Shown one piece after another: positions 1 to 8,525 of a stretch of DNA of 64,000 nucleotides. The translations under genes and the position numbers were made by a program. The notes under the pieces were generated by a model. That model had not been told where the DNA came from and searched no databases. It saw only the letters and a list, made by a program, of their open reading frames with translations. The stretch lies in contig NZ_LT594324.1 of the NCBI RefSeq assembly GCF_900089605.1, positions 744,001-808,000 of the forward strand. The letters run 5' to 3'. How positions within the stretch are numbered: the first letter of the stretch is position 1; the number at the start of each line of letters is the position of its first letter. This DNA is from Micromonospora narathiwatensis (GTDB lineage: Bacteria; Actinomycetota; Actinomycetes; Mycobacteriales; Micromonosporaceae).

Positions 1-2219
1 CAGCGGCGCAGGGCGGCCAGCTCGACCCGGCGGAACAGCGCGTTGCGTACCAGGACCCGGAACGCCCGGGCGTTGCGGGTGACCGCCGGCGGCCGGTCGT
101 CCAGCGACGCGGCGACCTGCTCGACGTCGGACGGGTTGCGCAGCCGCTCCCACTCGTCGATGAGGCTGGAGTCGACCTGGCGGACCAGCTCGCCCAGCCA
201 CTCGATGAGGTCGACCAGTTCCTCGGTCTTGGCGTCCTCGGGGACGGTCTGCCGCAGCGTCTTGTACGCGTCCGCGAGGTAGCGCAGGACGAGGCCCTCC
301 GACCGGGACAGGCCGTAGAACTGCACGTACTCCGGGAAGGTCATCGCCCGCTCGTACATGTCGCGGACGACGGACTTGGGGGAGAGCTGGTGGTCGGCGA
401 CCCACGGGTGCCCCTGCCGGTACATCTCGTACGCGTTCTCCAGCAGCTCCGCGAGGGGCTTGGGCCAGGTCACCTCGTCGAGCAGTTCGAGGCGGGCCTC
501 GTACTCGATGCCCTCGGCCTTCATCGCGGCGACCGCCTCGCCGCGGGCCTTGAACTGCTGGGCGGAGAGCACCTGGCGCGGGTCGTCGAGGATCGACTCG
601 ATCACCGACAGCACGTCGAGGGCGTACGAGGGGGACTCCCGGTCCAGCAGCTCGACGGTGGCCAGGGCGAGCGGCGACAGCGGCTGGTTGAGCGCGAAGT
701 CGAGCTGGAGGTCGACGGTGAGCCGGACCCGCCGGCCCTGCTCGTCCGGCTCGGGCAGCTCCTCGACCACGCCGCCGGCCCGCAGCGCCCGGTAGATGGC
801 GATGGCCCGGCGGATGTGCCGCCGCTGGGCGGCCCGGTCCTCGTGGTTGTCGGTGAGCAGGTGCCGCATCGAGGCGAAGGCGTCACCGGGCCGGCCGATG
901 ACGTTGAGCAGCATCGAGTGGCTGACCTGGAAGCTGGAGGTGAGCGGCTCCGGTTCGGCCTCGACCAGCCGGTCGAAAGTGGGCTGCCCCCAGCCGATCG
1001 AGCCCTCGGGCGGCTTCTTCCGCACCACCTTGCGGCGCTTCTTCGGATCGTCGCCGGCCTTGGCCAGGGCCTTCTCGTTCTCGATGACGTGCTCGGGGGC
1101 CTGCACCACCACCCGGCCGAGGGTGTCGAAGCCGGCCCGGCCGGCCCGGCCGGCGATCTGGTGGAACTCGCGGGCCTTGAGCAGCCGGGTCCGGGTCCCG
1201 TCGTACTTGCTCAGGCCGGTGAAGAGCACGGTACGGATCGGCACGTTGATGCCGACGCCGAGCGTGTCGGTGCCGCAGATGACCTTGAGCAGCCCGGCCT
1301 GCGCGAGGGTCTCCACCAGGCGGCGGTACTTGGGCAGCATGCCGGCGTGGTGCACGCCGATGCCGTGCCGGACCAGCCGCGACAGGGTCTTGCCGAAGCC
1401 GGAGGTGAACCGGAAGTTGCCGATCGCCTGGGCGATCAGGTCCTTCTCGGCCCGGGTGGAGACGTTGACGCTCATCAGCGCCTGGGCGCGTTCCAGCGCG
1501 GCGGCCTGGGTGAAGTGCACGACGTACACCGGGGCCTGCTTCGTCTCCAGCAGTTCCTCGAGCGTCTCGTGCAGCGGGGTCATCGCGTACGAGAAGAGCA
1601 GCGGGACCGGCCGCTCGGCCGAGCGCACGACGGCGGTCGGCCGGCCGGTACGTCGGGTCAGGTCGTCGACGAAGCGGGTGGTGTCGCCGAGCGTGGCGGA
1701 CATCAGGATGAACTGTGCCTGCGGCAGCTCGATGAGCGGCACCTGCCAGGCCCAGCCCCGGTCCGGTTCGGCGTAGAAGTGGAACTCGTCCATGATCACC
1801 TGGCCGACGTCGGCCCGGGCGCCCTCGCGCAGCGCGAGGTTGGCCAGGATCTCCGCGGTGCAGCAGATGATCGGGGCGTCGGAGTTGACGCTGGCGTCGC
1901 CGGTGAGCATGCCGACGTTCTCCGCGCCGAAGACCTCGCAGAGCGCGAAGAACTTCTCCGACACCAGGGCCTTGATCGGCGCGGTGTAGAAGGTGGTGCG
2001 GTCGTCGGCCAGGGCGGCGAAGTGCGCGGCGATGGCGACCAGGCTCTTGCCGGAGCCGGTCGGCGTGTTCATGATCACGTTCGCCCCGGAGACGATCTCG
2101 ATGACCGCCTCCTCCTGGTGGGGATAGAGGTCGAGGCCGCGCTCGGACGCCCAGCCGGCGAACGTGTCGTAGAGGGTGTCGGGGTCGGCGGTCGCGGGCA
2201 GCGCGGAGGTGAGAGTCAT
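1..2219 (-). CDS. DEAD/DEAH-box RNA helicase, Ski2-like with DUF3516 C-terminus (3' end outside the window)
   Basis: ATP-dependent superfamily 2 helicase, probably acting on RNA in the cytoplasm. Reading the minus strand from an ATG at 2219 (GGGAG ribosome binding site just upstream) gives an uninterrupted frame of at least 739 codons with no stop before the window edge. Visible motifs are Walker A TPTGSGKS at residues 52-59, the DExH box DEFHFY near 138, SATLGD (motif III) and HQIAGRAGRAG (motif VI). The part after about residue 450 is the long helical region called DUF3516 in actinobacterial homologues. Homologues are about 800-850 residues, so only the C-terminal tip is missing. It faces trmB, 72 bases upstream, in the same direction. 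The substrate is unknown; a role in RNA turnover is an inference from the Ski2/Mtr4-like family. Confidence 0.9.
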   Translation of the reverse strand, partial: MTLTSALPATADPDTLYDTFAGWASERGLDLYPHQEEAVIEIVSGANVIMNTPTGSGKSLVAIAAHFAALADDRTTFYTAPIKALVSEKFFALCEVFGAENVGMLTGDASVNSDAPIICCTAEILANLALREGARADVGQVIMDEFHFYAEPDRGWAWQVPLIELPQAQFILMSATLGDTTRFVDDLTRRTGRPTAVVRSAERPVPLLFSYAMTPLHETLEELLETKQAPVYVVHFTQAAALERAQALMSVNVSTRAEKDLIAQAIGNFRFTSGFGKTLSRLVRHGIGVHHAGMLPKYRRLVETLAQAGLLKVICGTDTLGVGINVPIRTVLFTGLSKYDGTRTRLLKAREFHQIAGRAGRAGFDTLGRVVVQAPEHVIENEKALAKAGDDPKKRRKVVRKKPPEGSIGWGQPTFDRLVEAEPEPLTSSFQVSHSMLLNVIGRPGDAFASMRHLLTDNHEDRAAQRRHIRRAIAIYRALRAGGVVEELPEPDEQGRRVRLTVDLQLDFALNQPLSPLALATVELLDRESPSYALDVLSVIESILDDPRQVLSAQQFKARGEAVAAMKAEGIEYEARLELLDEVTWPKPLAELLENAYEMYRQGHPWVADHQLSPKSVVRDMYERAMTFPEYVQFYGLSRSEGLVLRYLADAYKTLRQTVPEDAKTEELVDLIEWLGELVRQVDSSLIDEWERLRNPSDVEQVAASLDDRPPAVTRNARAFRVLVRNALFRRVELAALRR

Positions 2220-2291
2220 GGCGGCTCCCATCGTGCCTGGATCATGGCCCCCCGCGCCAACCGGCCTCCCGCCTCCGGCGGTCGCGGACCT

Positions 2292-2996
2292 TCAGCGCCG
2301 CCGGTGTATCAGGTCGAAGACCTCCCGCCCGGCGGTCAGCGCGCGGCGCTCGAACTTGGTCACCGGGCGGTGCGCGGGGCGGGGTGCGTAGCCGCCGTGC
2401 ACGTCGACCAGCTCCGGGTCGGCGGTCAGCGTCTCGCGCATCGACACCGCGTACTCGGCCCAGTCGGTCGCGCAGTGCAGCGTGCCGCCGGGGGCCAGCC
2501 GGGAGCGCAGCAGCGCCACGTGGACCGGCTGGATGATCCGGCGCTTGTGGTGACGGGCCTTCGGCCAGGGGTCGGGGAAGAACACGTGCACCGCGTCCAG
2601 CGACCCCGCCGGCATCGCCCGGACCAGGTCCAACGCGTCGCCCTGGGCCACCCGGACGTTGCTCAGTCCGTGCCGGTCGACCAGGTCCAACAGGTTGGCG
2701 ATTCCGGGCGTGTGCACCTCAACCGCCAGATAGTGTCGGTCCGGATCGGCCGCCGCCATCGCCGCGGTGGCGTCGCCCATACCGGACCCAATCTCCAGCA
2801 CCAGCGGGGCCCGCCGCCCGAACGGCGCCGTCGGATCGTACGGTCCGTCGAGGTCGGCGATCTCCAGACCGTACGCGGGCCAGAGCCGGGCCAGCGCCGC
2901 GCGCTGCCGGTCGGTCATCCGGCCACGGCGCGGATGGAAGGTGCGGATGCCGGCGGCGTGGGCGGGCGGCACGGCGTTCTGGTCGGTGGCGGTCAC
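2292..2996 (-). CDS. trmB: tRNA (guanine-N7)-methyltransferase TrmB
   Basis: SAM-dependent enzyme that makes m7G46 in the variable loop of tRNAs. The 234-residue product has the usual length. It shows the SAM-binding motif LEIGSGMG (67-74), the family signature FFPDPWPK followed by a basic stretch (138-151), and a C-terminal VTKFERR motif that contacts tRNA in the family. A poorly conserved basic N-terminus of about 60 residues is normal in actinobacteria. It lies upstream of the helicase in the same direction, so the two could share a transcript, but a 72-base gap separates them. The assignment is secure from the family motifs. Confidence 0.95.
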   Translation of the reverse strand: MTATDQNAVPPAHAAGIRTFHPRRGRMTDRQRAALARLWPAYGLEIADLDGPYDPTAPFGRRAPLVLEIGSGMGDATAAMAAADPDRHYLAVEVHTPGIANLLDLVDRHGLSNVRVAQGDALDLVRAMPAGSLDAVHVFFPDPWPKARHHKRRIIQPVHVALLRSRLAPGGTLHCATDWAEYAVSMRETLTADPELVDVHGGYAPRPAHRPVTKFERRALTAGREVFDLIHRRR

Positions 2997-3114
2997 AGCG
3001 ACCCGAGCGTACGCGACCGGTGCCGCGGAACGGATGTGAGGTGCGACCGGGAGTGAGAGGATTCATCCCGTACGGCAGGACGGGTGGCCCGCCGCCCGAC
3101 ACCGCCGACGCGGC

Positions 3115-3275
3115 GGCTCCAGGTCGTGGCGCGGCGTGAGAGGTGCCGGGTTGGATGTCGTCGGCGACGGCTCCAGGTCGTGGCGCGGCGTCAGAGGGTG
3201 CCGGGTTGGATGTCGTCGGCGACGGCTCCAGGTCGTGGCGCGGCGTCAGACGCGCCGAGCTGGAGTCGTCGGTGA
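3115..3275. repeat. Three-copy 54-55 bp tandem repeat upstream of the sortase gene pair
   Basis: Copies start at 3115, 3169 and 3224, each beginning GGCTCCAGGTCGTGGCGCGG. Copies 1 and 2 are nearly identical (one extra base and one substitution), while copy 3 matches for about 27 bases and then becomes degenerate. The block fills most of the 294-base gap between trmB and the secreted-protein gene, so it lies in the likely promoter or leader of the latter. Several short frames open through it only because the repeat lacks stops; none has a credible start or continuation. Confidence 0.85.
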
Positions 3276-3290
3276 GGCCCGAGAGGGGGC

Positions 3291-3878
3291 ATGGTGTCAG
3301 TCACGCGAGGCGCGGCACTGCTGATCGCGGCCGCCGCGTGCACCGCCCCACTGCTCGCGGCGCCCGCGCTGGCCGGCCCGCCCGCCGCCGCGCCGCCCCC
3401 GGCCGTGCTGACCGCCGCCGAGCCGGCTCCCGATCCGCCGGATCAGGGCCAGCAGCAGCCGCCCGCTGACCTGATCTTCGTCGAGGTCACCCCGAGCACC
3501 GTGGAGGCCGGTTTCCTGGTCGGCCTCCGGGCGAGCTGCCGGGACAATTCCGTGCCGGCGATCGTGATCTCCGACGCCTTCGGCCGGGTCCAGGTGCAGC
3601 CGCAGCGCGGCCTGCTCACCGCCTCGCCGATGGTCAACGAACGCACCCGGGCCGGCAACTACCGGGTCAAGCTGGAGTGCCCGAGTGGGCAGACCGCCTC
3701 GACGATGCTCCAGGTGGTCAAGGCCGTACGGCCCAGCCGTGGGCCGGCCACCGGCTTCGGCGGGACCGCCGGGACCGGTTTCGGCAAGCTCCTGGTGCCG
3801 GTCGGGCTGGCGCTGACCGTGGCCGGCGCGGTGGTCGGCGTGGCGGCGGCGCGTCGACCCCGTACCGCCCGCCGCTGA
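3291..3878 (+). CDS. Secreted, C-terminally membrane-anchored protein paired with a class F sortase
   Basis: 195 residues and unrecognised by name. A signal peptide (hydrophobic core about 8-28, cleavage near APALAG) is followed by a Pro/Ala-rich linker, a compact beta-rich domain at about 50-145 with two Cys (CRDN and ECPS) that could form a disulfide, a Gly-rich spacer, and a C-terminal transmembrane helix (about 165-185) ending in the basic tail RRPRTARR. This is the architecture of a cell-wall sorting substrate, but no LPXTG-type pentapeptide precedes the helix. The sortase gene starts only 7 bases downstream, so the two are almost certainly co-transcribed. A role as surface protein or sortase partner is inferred from position and layout. 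Confidence 0.8.
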   Translation: MVSVTRGAALLIAAAACTAPLLAAPALAGPPAAAPPPAVLTAAEPAPDPPDQGQQQPPADLIFVEVTPSTVEAGFLVGLRASCRDNSVPAIVISDAFGRVQVQPQRGLLTASPMVNERTRAGNYRVKLECPSGQTASTMLQVVKAVRPSRGPATGFGGTAGTGFGKLLVPVGLALTVAGAVVGVAAARRPRTARR

Positions 3879-3885
3879 GCCGGCC

Positions 3886-4548
3886 ATGGCCGCCCACTCC
3901 GCCCCCCGAGCGCCCGCCGGGGTGGCTCGTGCCCGGGGTCGTCGTCCCTGGTCGGCGCCGCTCGCCGTGGTGCTGGTGCTGCTCGGGGTCTTCGCCACCG
4001 GGGCCGGGCTGGGCCGGACCGCCGGGCCGTTCGACTGGGTGGACGCGACCGGGTCGACGGCGGGCACCGCCCAGCCGGCCCGGTCCCGGCAGCCGGCGAG
4101 CCGCCCGGTGAGCCTCTCCGTGCCGGCGATCAAGGTGTCCGCCCCGATCACCCCGGTGGGCCGGGCGAAGGACGGCTCGGTGGACGTGCCGCCGCTGAGC
4201 CAGCACGACCAGACCGGCTGGTACGACCGCGGCCCGGTGCCCGGCGAGCCGGGCCGGGCGATCATCGTCGGGCACGTGGACACCAAGAGCGGCCCGGCGG
4301 TCTTCTACCGCCTGCGTGAACTCAAGCCGGGGGACCGGATCGAGGTGACCCGGGCGGACCGGAGCGTGGTGACCTTCAAGGTCGACACCGTCGAGTACTT
4401 CGACAAGGCCGACCTCCCCGCCGACCGGGTGTACGGCGACGACGGCCCGCCCGGGCTGCGCCTGATCACCTGCGGCGGGCAGTGGGTCGGCGGGCGGACC
4501 GGCTACGCGGACAACGTGATCACCTTCGCCTCGCTGGTCGACACCTGA
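3886..4548 (+). CDS. Class F sortase
   Basis: Membrane-bound cysteine transpeptidase that joins surface proteins to the cell wall. The 220-residue protein has a basic N-terminus, one transmembrane helix (about 22-43), and an extracellular sortase barrel from about 75. The catalytic triad is visible: His130 in IIVGHVDT, Cys196 in LITCGG, and an Arg at about 204 in GGRTGYADN. The sequence fits the actinobacterial class F group rather than the pilus or housekeeping classes. It sits 7 bases behind the secreted C-terminally anchored protein, its probable partner. It converges on a small membrane protein gene, with 24 bases between the two stops. Confidence 0.9.
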   Translation: MAAHSAPRAPAGVARARGRRPWSAPLAVVLVLLGVFATGAGLGRTAGPFDWVDATGSTAGTAQPARSRQPASRPVSLSVPAIKVSAPITPVGRAKDGSVDVPPLSQHDQTGWYDRGPVPGEPGRAIIVGHVDTKSGPAVFYRLRELKPGDRIEVTRADRSVVTFKVDTVEYFDKADLPADRVYGDDGPPGLRLITCGGQWVGGRTGYADNVITFASLVDT

Positions 4549-4572
4549 GAGCCGTGACGGGCGCAGCCCCGG

Positions 4573-4986
4573 TCAACCGGCCGGGACGTCCGGGGACGGG
4601 CCGTTCCCGGCGGGGGACTCGCGGGCGATCGAGACCAGCGCGATCAGCTGCGCCGCCACCAGCAGGGTGACCGCGGCCAGCCACCACAGCCCGAGGTCGC
4701 CGCCGATCGTGACGGCCAGGAGGATCACGCCGACCAGCGCCAGGCCGGCCGAGCCCGCGCCGGCACCGCCACGCAGGGCCGACCGGCGTCGCCAGATCAG
4801 CCAGACCACCGGCAGCCACGCGGCCACCGCGATGATCATCCCGAGGAAGTCGACGGGGGAGGGCCCGTGCGTCCGGCTGAACGAGAACAGCCGGGGCCCG
4901 GAGTCCGGCAGCGCGAGCAGCAGGCCACCCGCGGCCGAGCCGACCAGCCAGACCAGGAGGCGACTGCGTATCGGCGGACGCGTCAT
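4573..4986 (-). CDS. Small four-helix membrane protein of unknown function
   Basis: 137 residues. Hydrophobic segments lie at about 9-27, 47-65, 77-94 and 99-119, so it should cross the membrane three or four times; the ends are short and polar. The frame stays open upstream of 4986, but the ATG there starts MTRPPIRSRLL, immediately before the first helix, and avoids overlap with the next upstream gene, so I chose it. The ribosome binding site is weak. No family was recognised and the neighbours give no clear functional hint. Confidence 0.65.
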   Translation of the reverse strand: MTRPPIRSRLLVWLVGSAAGGLLLALPDSGPRLFSFSRTHGPSPVDFLGMIIAVAAWLPVVWLIWRRRSALRGGAGAGSAGLALVGVILLAVTIGGDLGLWWLAAVTLLVAAQLIALVSIARESPAGNGPSPDVPAG

Positions 4987-5050
4987 GTGGGCATCATGCC
5001 GGGACCGGTCAACCTGCGCCTGGGCGCTGACGGGCCTTCCGGTGAACCGG

Positions 5051-5371
5051 TCAGCCCTTGCCGGGCACCTGCTGGACCACCTCGAACTCCAGCAGGTTGG
5101 CGCCGGTGGCGACGGGCTTGCGCGGCTCGCCACCCTCGCCGCCGGCGTGCGCGGCGCGGGACGGCCCCTGCGCCCACGCCTGGTACGCCTCCTCCGACTC
5201 CCACTTCGTGTAGACGAAGTAGCGGCTCTCGCCGGCAACCGGGCGGAGCAGCTCGAAGCCGAGGAAGCCGGGGGAGTTCTCCACCGCGCCGGCCCGGGCG
5301 GCGAAGCGCTTCTCCAGCTCCGCGCCGGCGCCCGGCGGGACGTCGATCGCGTTGATCTTCACGACTGCCAT
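5051..5371 (-). CDS. Antibiotic biosynthesis monooxygenase (ABM) fold protein, heme-degrading HmoA-like
   Basis: 106 residues with the dimeric alpha-beta ABM fold: AVVKINAIDVPPG as strand 1, LEKRFAARAGAVENSPGFLGFELLRP, then the characteristic RYFVYTKWESEEAYQAW. Relatives include HmoA/HmoB-type heme monooxygenases and cofactor-free quinol monooxygenases; the length and W-x-S/D-x-E-A-Y-x-x-W pattern favour the HmoA-like group, but which reaction it catalyses cannot be read from the sequence. The start at 5371 (MAVVKIN) has an AGGGTGGGA ribosome binding site; an ATG 9 bases earlier lies inside that site. Only 19 bases separate it from the exonuclease III stop. Confidence 0.8.
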   Translation of the reverse strand: MAVVKINAIDVPPGAGAELEKRFAARAGAVENSPGFLGFELLRPVAGESRYFVYTKWESEEAYQAWAQGPSRAAHAGGEGGEPRKPVATGANLLEFEVVQQVPGKG

Positions 5372-5390
5372 GCGTCCCACCCTACGGGGT

Positions 5391-6188
5391 TCAGAACGCC
5401 TCGACGGCCGGCACCAGGTCGACGTCCACCACGATCGGGGCGTGGTCCGAGGGGCCCTTGCCCTTGCGTGCCTCCCGGTCCACGTACGCCGAGCGGACCG
5501 CGCGGGCGAACGGCGCGGAGGCGTACACCAGGTCGATCCGCATGCCCTTGTTCTGGTGGAACATGCCGGCCCGGTAGTCCCAGTACGTGTACGGGTGCGG
5601 GCCCTTCATCGGGGTGGGCACGACGTCGCTGAGCCCGAGGTCGCGCAGCGCGGCCAGGGCGGCCCGCTCGGCCGGGGTGACGTGGGTGGAGGTGACGAAG
5701 AGCGCCGGGTCCCAGACGTCGGCGTCGGTGGGGGCGACGTTGAAGTCCCCGCACACCGCCAGCGGCGACCCGGCGATCAGCTCCGGCTCCAGCGCGTCCC
5801 GCAGCGCCGCCAACCAGGCCAGCTTGTACGCGTAGTGCGGGTCGTCGGGGGCGCGGCCGTTCGGCACGTACACCGACCAGACCCGTAGCCCGTCGCAGGT
5901 GGCCGAGATGGCCCGCGCCTCCGGCAGGGGAAAGCCCGGCTCGCCGGGGAAGCCGACCGCCACGTCGGCCAGCCCGACCCGGGAGAGTACGGCCACCCCG
6001 TTCCACCGGCCGTCGCTGTGGCTGGCCGCCTCGTAGCCCAGCGCGCCCACCTCGGCGACCGGGAACGCCCCGTCGGGGCACTTGGTCTCCTGAAGGCAGA
6101 CGACGTCGGGTTCCGTGGTGGCCAGCCAGTCCAGCAGCCGGGGCAGGCGGGCCTTCACCGAGTTGACGTTCCAGGTCGCCAGGCGCAT
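5391..6188 (-). CDS. xth: Exodeoxyribonuclease III (AP endonuclease)
   Basis: Cuts abasic sites and removes 3' blocking groups in base-excision repair. 265 residues, the usual size for the ExoIII/EEP fold. Visible motifs are ATWNVNS (4-10, metal-site Asn), LQETKCP with the metal ligand Glu34, YVPNGR (about 107-112), GDFNVAP (147-153, catalytic Asp/Asn), and the C-terminal PSDHAPI with the catalytic His. The start at 6188 gives MRLATWNVNSVK, the canonical N-terminus. The frame continues open upstream into the PAC2 gene region, but that is compositional and not coding. Confidence 0.95.
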   Translation of the reverse strand: MRLATWNVNSVKARLPRLLDWLATTEPDVVCLQETKCPDGAFPVAEVGALGYEAASHSDGRWNGVAVLSRVGLADVAVGFPGEPGFPLPEARAISATCDGLRVWSVYVPNGRAPDDPHYAYKLAWLAALRDALEPELIAGSPLAVCGDFNVAPTDADVWDPALFVTSTHVTPAERAALAALRDLGLSDVVPTPMKGPHPYTYWDYRAGMFHQNKGMRIDLVYASAPFARAVRSAYVDREARKGKGPSDHAPIVVDVDLVPAVEAF

Positions 6189-6247
6189 GTCTCCAGCCTG
6201 CCGTATCGCCGGCCGCCCCGCCGTCCCGGCGTCCCCGCGTCGCGCGG

Positions 6248-7168
6248 TCAGCGCTCCGGCGTGTCGCCCGGCCGGGTCTGCTCGGCGAGGAAGCGTTCCA
6301 GCTCGGCGCCCAGTTCGTCGGCGGTGGGCAGCGGGCCGGTCTCGGCGGCGAGCAGGTTCTTTCCGCCGCGCCCCCGGGCGAACGCGTCGTACTGCTCTTC
6401 CAGGGCCTGGACCAGGGTGGCCGCCTCCTCGGTCTGGGCGACCTGCCGGTCGATCTCCACCCGGACCACCTCGGCCGCGGAGCGCAGCTCCTCGGCGGGC
6501 AGCAGCAGGCCGGTGCTGCGGGACACCGCGGCGAGCAGCGCCTCGGCGGCGGCCGGGTACTCGGTCTGGGCGACGTAGTGCGGCACGTGCGCGGCGAAGC
6601 CGAGAGCGTCGCGGCCCTGCTCGCCGAGGCGGAACTCCAGCAACTGGCCGACGCTGCCGGGCACCTGGACCCGTTGGAGCCACGGCTCGTGCCCGGCGAT
6701 CAGCTCGCGGCGGGTGGCGTGCGCGGTGACCCCGCTGGGCCGGGTGTGCGGCACCGCCATCGGGATCGAGTTGAGGCCGACGGTGAGCCGTACGCCGAGC
6801 CGGGCGGTCAGGCCGGCGACCGCGGCCACGAAGCGTTCCCACTGCAGGTCCGGCTCGGGGCCGGTGAGCAGCAGGAACGGGGTCTCGTCGTCGTCGCGCA
6901 GCAGGTGCAGCTCCAGCGCCGGGGCGTCGTACTCGGCCCAGTGGTCCTCGACGAAGGTCATCACCGGCCGGCGGGAGCGGTAGTCGAAGATTTGGTCGAC
7001 GTCGAAGCGGGCGACCGGCCGTGCTTCGAGGGAGGTGAGCAACTGCTCCCGGGCCAGCCGGGTGGCGCTGCCGGCGTCGACGAAGCCGGTCAGTGCCTGG
7101 ATCAGCACCGGTTGGCCGAGGTCGGGCAGATCGTCGGTGAGTTCGTAGAGCTCGTGTGGGTCGAGCAC
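6248..7168 (-). CDS. PAC2 family protein (proteasome assembly chaperone-like)
   Basis: 306-residue actinobacterial member of the PAC2 family, named after the eukaryotic proteasome assembly chaperone. Its bacterial function is not established; Actinobacteria carry 20S proteasomes, so a proteostasis link is plausible but unproven. Characteristic stretches are LIQALTGFVDAG, FDVDQIFDYRSRRP, LLLTGPEPDLQWERF and GLNSIPMAVPHTRP. The C-terminal 70 residues are a charged helical region ending in a Glu-rich segment. I chose the GTG at 7168 (VLDPHELYEL) because an AGGGAGG ribosome binding site lies 8-9 bases upstream; a longer frame from 7285 would add 39 residues of low-complexity sequence. Confidence 0.85.
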   Translation of the reverse strand: MLDPHELYELTDDLPDLGQPVLIQALTGFVDAGSATRLAREQLLTSLEARPVARFDVDQIFDYRSRRPVMTFVEDHWAEYDAPALELHLLRDDDETPFLLLTGPEPDLQWERFVAAVAGLTARLGVRLTVGLNSIPMAVPHTRPSGVTAHATRRELIAGHEPWLQRVQVPGSVGQLLEFRLGEQGRDALGFAAHVPHYVAQTEYPAAAEALLAAVSRSTGLLLPAEELRSAAEVVRVEIDRQVAQTEEAATLVQALEEQYDAFARGRGGKNLLAAETGPLPTADELGAELERFLAEQTRPGDTPER

Positions 7169-7592
7169 CGGTGGAGACCTCCCTGGGTACGCGCGTACGG
7201 AAGGGCCGTGGCGGCACGGCCTTCCCGTCCCGGCCAACGTACCGGCCACCGTGGTCCATTCCGTTACGGGCCAGAGGATGATCACGATTCGGCCACGCCC
7301 GTCCGGCTACCGTCCGAACCGGCGATCATGCCCGTCGTTTCCGCCGATAGGAGGGCATCGGCCATCGGCCGAAAGTACGAGTTTGTCGATCACCGGCTGG
7401 CGTGCGGACGGGTGCGGCGTTCCTGCCCCGAGCGGTACGGCTCCACGCGCACCTGAGGTTCGACCGTTTCGCGAGGATTCGTCCGACGCGAGCCGCGCCT
7501 CGCCGCCGCGTCCGTTTTGGCAGGCAGGAAGTGTGGCGAGGGCCACGTGGTCACCCTCGGTTACCCACGTGTTTCCCCCTTAGCCTCGTCGA
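7169..7592. promoter_or_regulatory. Divergent intergenic region with two CACGTG sites
   Basis: 424 bases between the divergent PAC2 and transglycosylase genes. It is less GC-rich than its surroundings. Two CACGTG palindromes lie at 7544-7549 (inside the 8-base palindrome CCACGTGG, itself flanked by GAGGG and CCCTC) and 7566-7571, 22 bases apart and 43 and 21 bases before the plus-strand start. I see no open frame with credible coding character and no recognised riboswitch. The position suggests operators or a hairpin in the promoter or leader of the wall enzyme gene. Confidence 0.4.
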
Positions 7593-8525
7593 ATGCGTGA
7601 CGACGGCACCCTCGACGACCAGTACGGCCTCGGCGGATCGGCTGACCGTTCGGACGATATCCACTCCACCGTTCAGTCAGCCGGTTCCAAGGAGCCCAAC
7701 CCCCGACGCCTTTCCCTCGAATCCCTCCGTACCCGTCTCGGCGACCTCGCAAACCCCCTCGCCGCCCGACCCGGCCGCACCAAGCTGGCGGTCGCCGCCG
7801 GCGCGGTCTGCTGCCTCGGCCTGATCGGGGTCGGCCAGCTCGGCGCCGGTGCGACCAACACTTCGTCGGCTCTCGTGCCGACGCAGGAGGTCGCCCAGCG
7901 GGCGGCCGCCGACGCCGCCTCCCGTGGCCTGGCCCGGGAGGCCCTCACCCCGACGACCCCGAGTGCCACCCCGACCGCCGCCCCGGACGTCACCCCGACG
8001 CCGGCGGCGAAGCCCAAGCCGACCGCCAAACCCAAGCCGACCACGAAGGCCACGCCGAAGGCGAAGCCCAAGCCCACCCCGAAGCGGATCGTGCCGGTGG
8101 CCGGTCTGGACGGGGACCAGATGGCCAACGCCGTGAGCATCGTCCGGGCCGGCCAGGAGATGGGCGTGCCGCAGCGCGGCCTGGTCATCGCGGTGGCCAC
8201 CGCCATGCAGGAGAGCAACCTCTACAACTACGCCAGCGGCGTGCTGCCCGAGTCGCAGAACTACCCGCACCAGGCCATCGGCTGGGACCACGACTCGGTC
8301 GGGCTGTTCCAGCAGCGCCCCAGCAGCGGGTGGGGCGCGGTGCGCGACCTGATGCAGCCGGCGTACGCCACGAAGCAGTTCCTCTCCGCCCTGTTGCAGA
8401 TCCCCGGCTGGCAGAACATGGCGCTCACCGACGCCGCGCAGGCCGTGCAGGTCTCGGCGTTCCCGTGGGCGTACGCCCAGCACGAGTGGCGGGCCACCGA
8501 GGTCGTCGACGCGGTCCTCGGCTGA
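7593..8525 (+). CDS. Membrane-anchored lytic transglycosylase-like (SLT/lysozyme-fold) protein
   Basis: Probable peptidoglycan-acting enzyme on the outer membrane face. 310 residues: an N-terminal cytoplasmic part, a single transmembrane or uncleaved signal segment (about 64-88, LAVAAGAVCCLGLIGV), a long Pro/Thr/Lys/Ala linker (about 125-170) typical of wall-spanning spacers, and a C-terminal globular domain (about 175-310). That domain has AMQESNLYNY with the candidate catalytic Glu and DSVGLFQQRP, matching the lysozyme-like fold of actinobacterial transglycosylases. The start ATG at 7593 is the first in frame; the ribosome binding site is poor. Enzymatic activity is inferred from the family, and the exact substrate bond is unknown. 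Confidence 0.75.
   Translation: MRDDGTLDDQYGLGGSADRSDDIHSTVQSAGSKEPNPRRLSLESLRTRLGDLANPLAARPGRTKLAVAAGAVCCLGLIGVGQLGAGATNTSSALVPTQEVAQRAAADAASRGLAREALTPTTPSATPTAAPDVTPTPAAKPKPTAKPKPTTKATPKAKPKPTPKRIVPVAGLDGDQMANAVSIVRAGQEMGVPQRGLVIAVATAMQESNLYNYASGVLPESQNYPHQAIGWDHDSVGLFQQRPSSGWGAVRDLMQPAYATKQFLSALLQIPGWQNMALTDAAQAVQVSAFPWAYAQHEWRATEVVDAVLG

Noticed and set aside
390..3056. Very long open frame on the plus strand opposite the helicase and trmB
   Set aside because: It is the complement of two real minus-strand genes. The product is Val/Gly/Arg/His-rich without any motif, as expected from the base composition of antisense frames here.
3084..3324. Short overlapping frames in the tandem repeat
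   Set aside because: They open only because the repeat has no stops; no ribosome binding site or protein-like composition.
7480..7592. Riboswitch (c-di-AMP ydaO type) before the wall enzyme gene
   Set aside because: Such riboswitches often precede peptidoglycan hydrolases in actinobacteria, but the conserved core elements I would expect are not present here.
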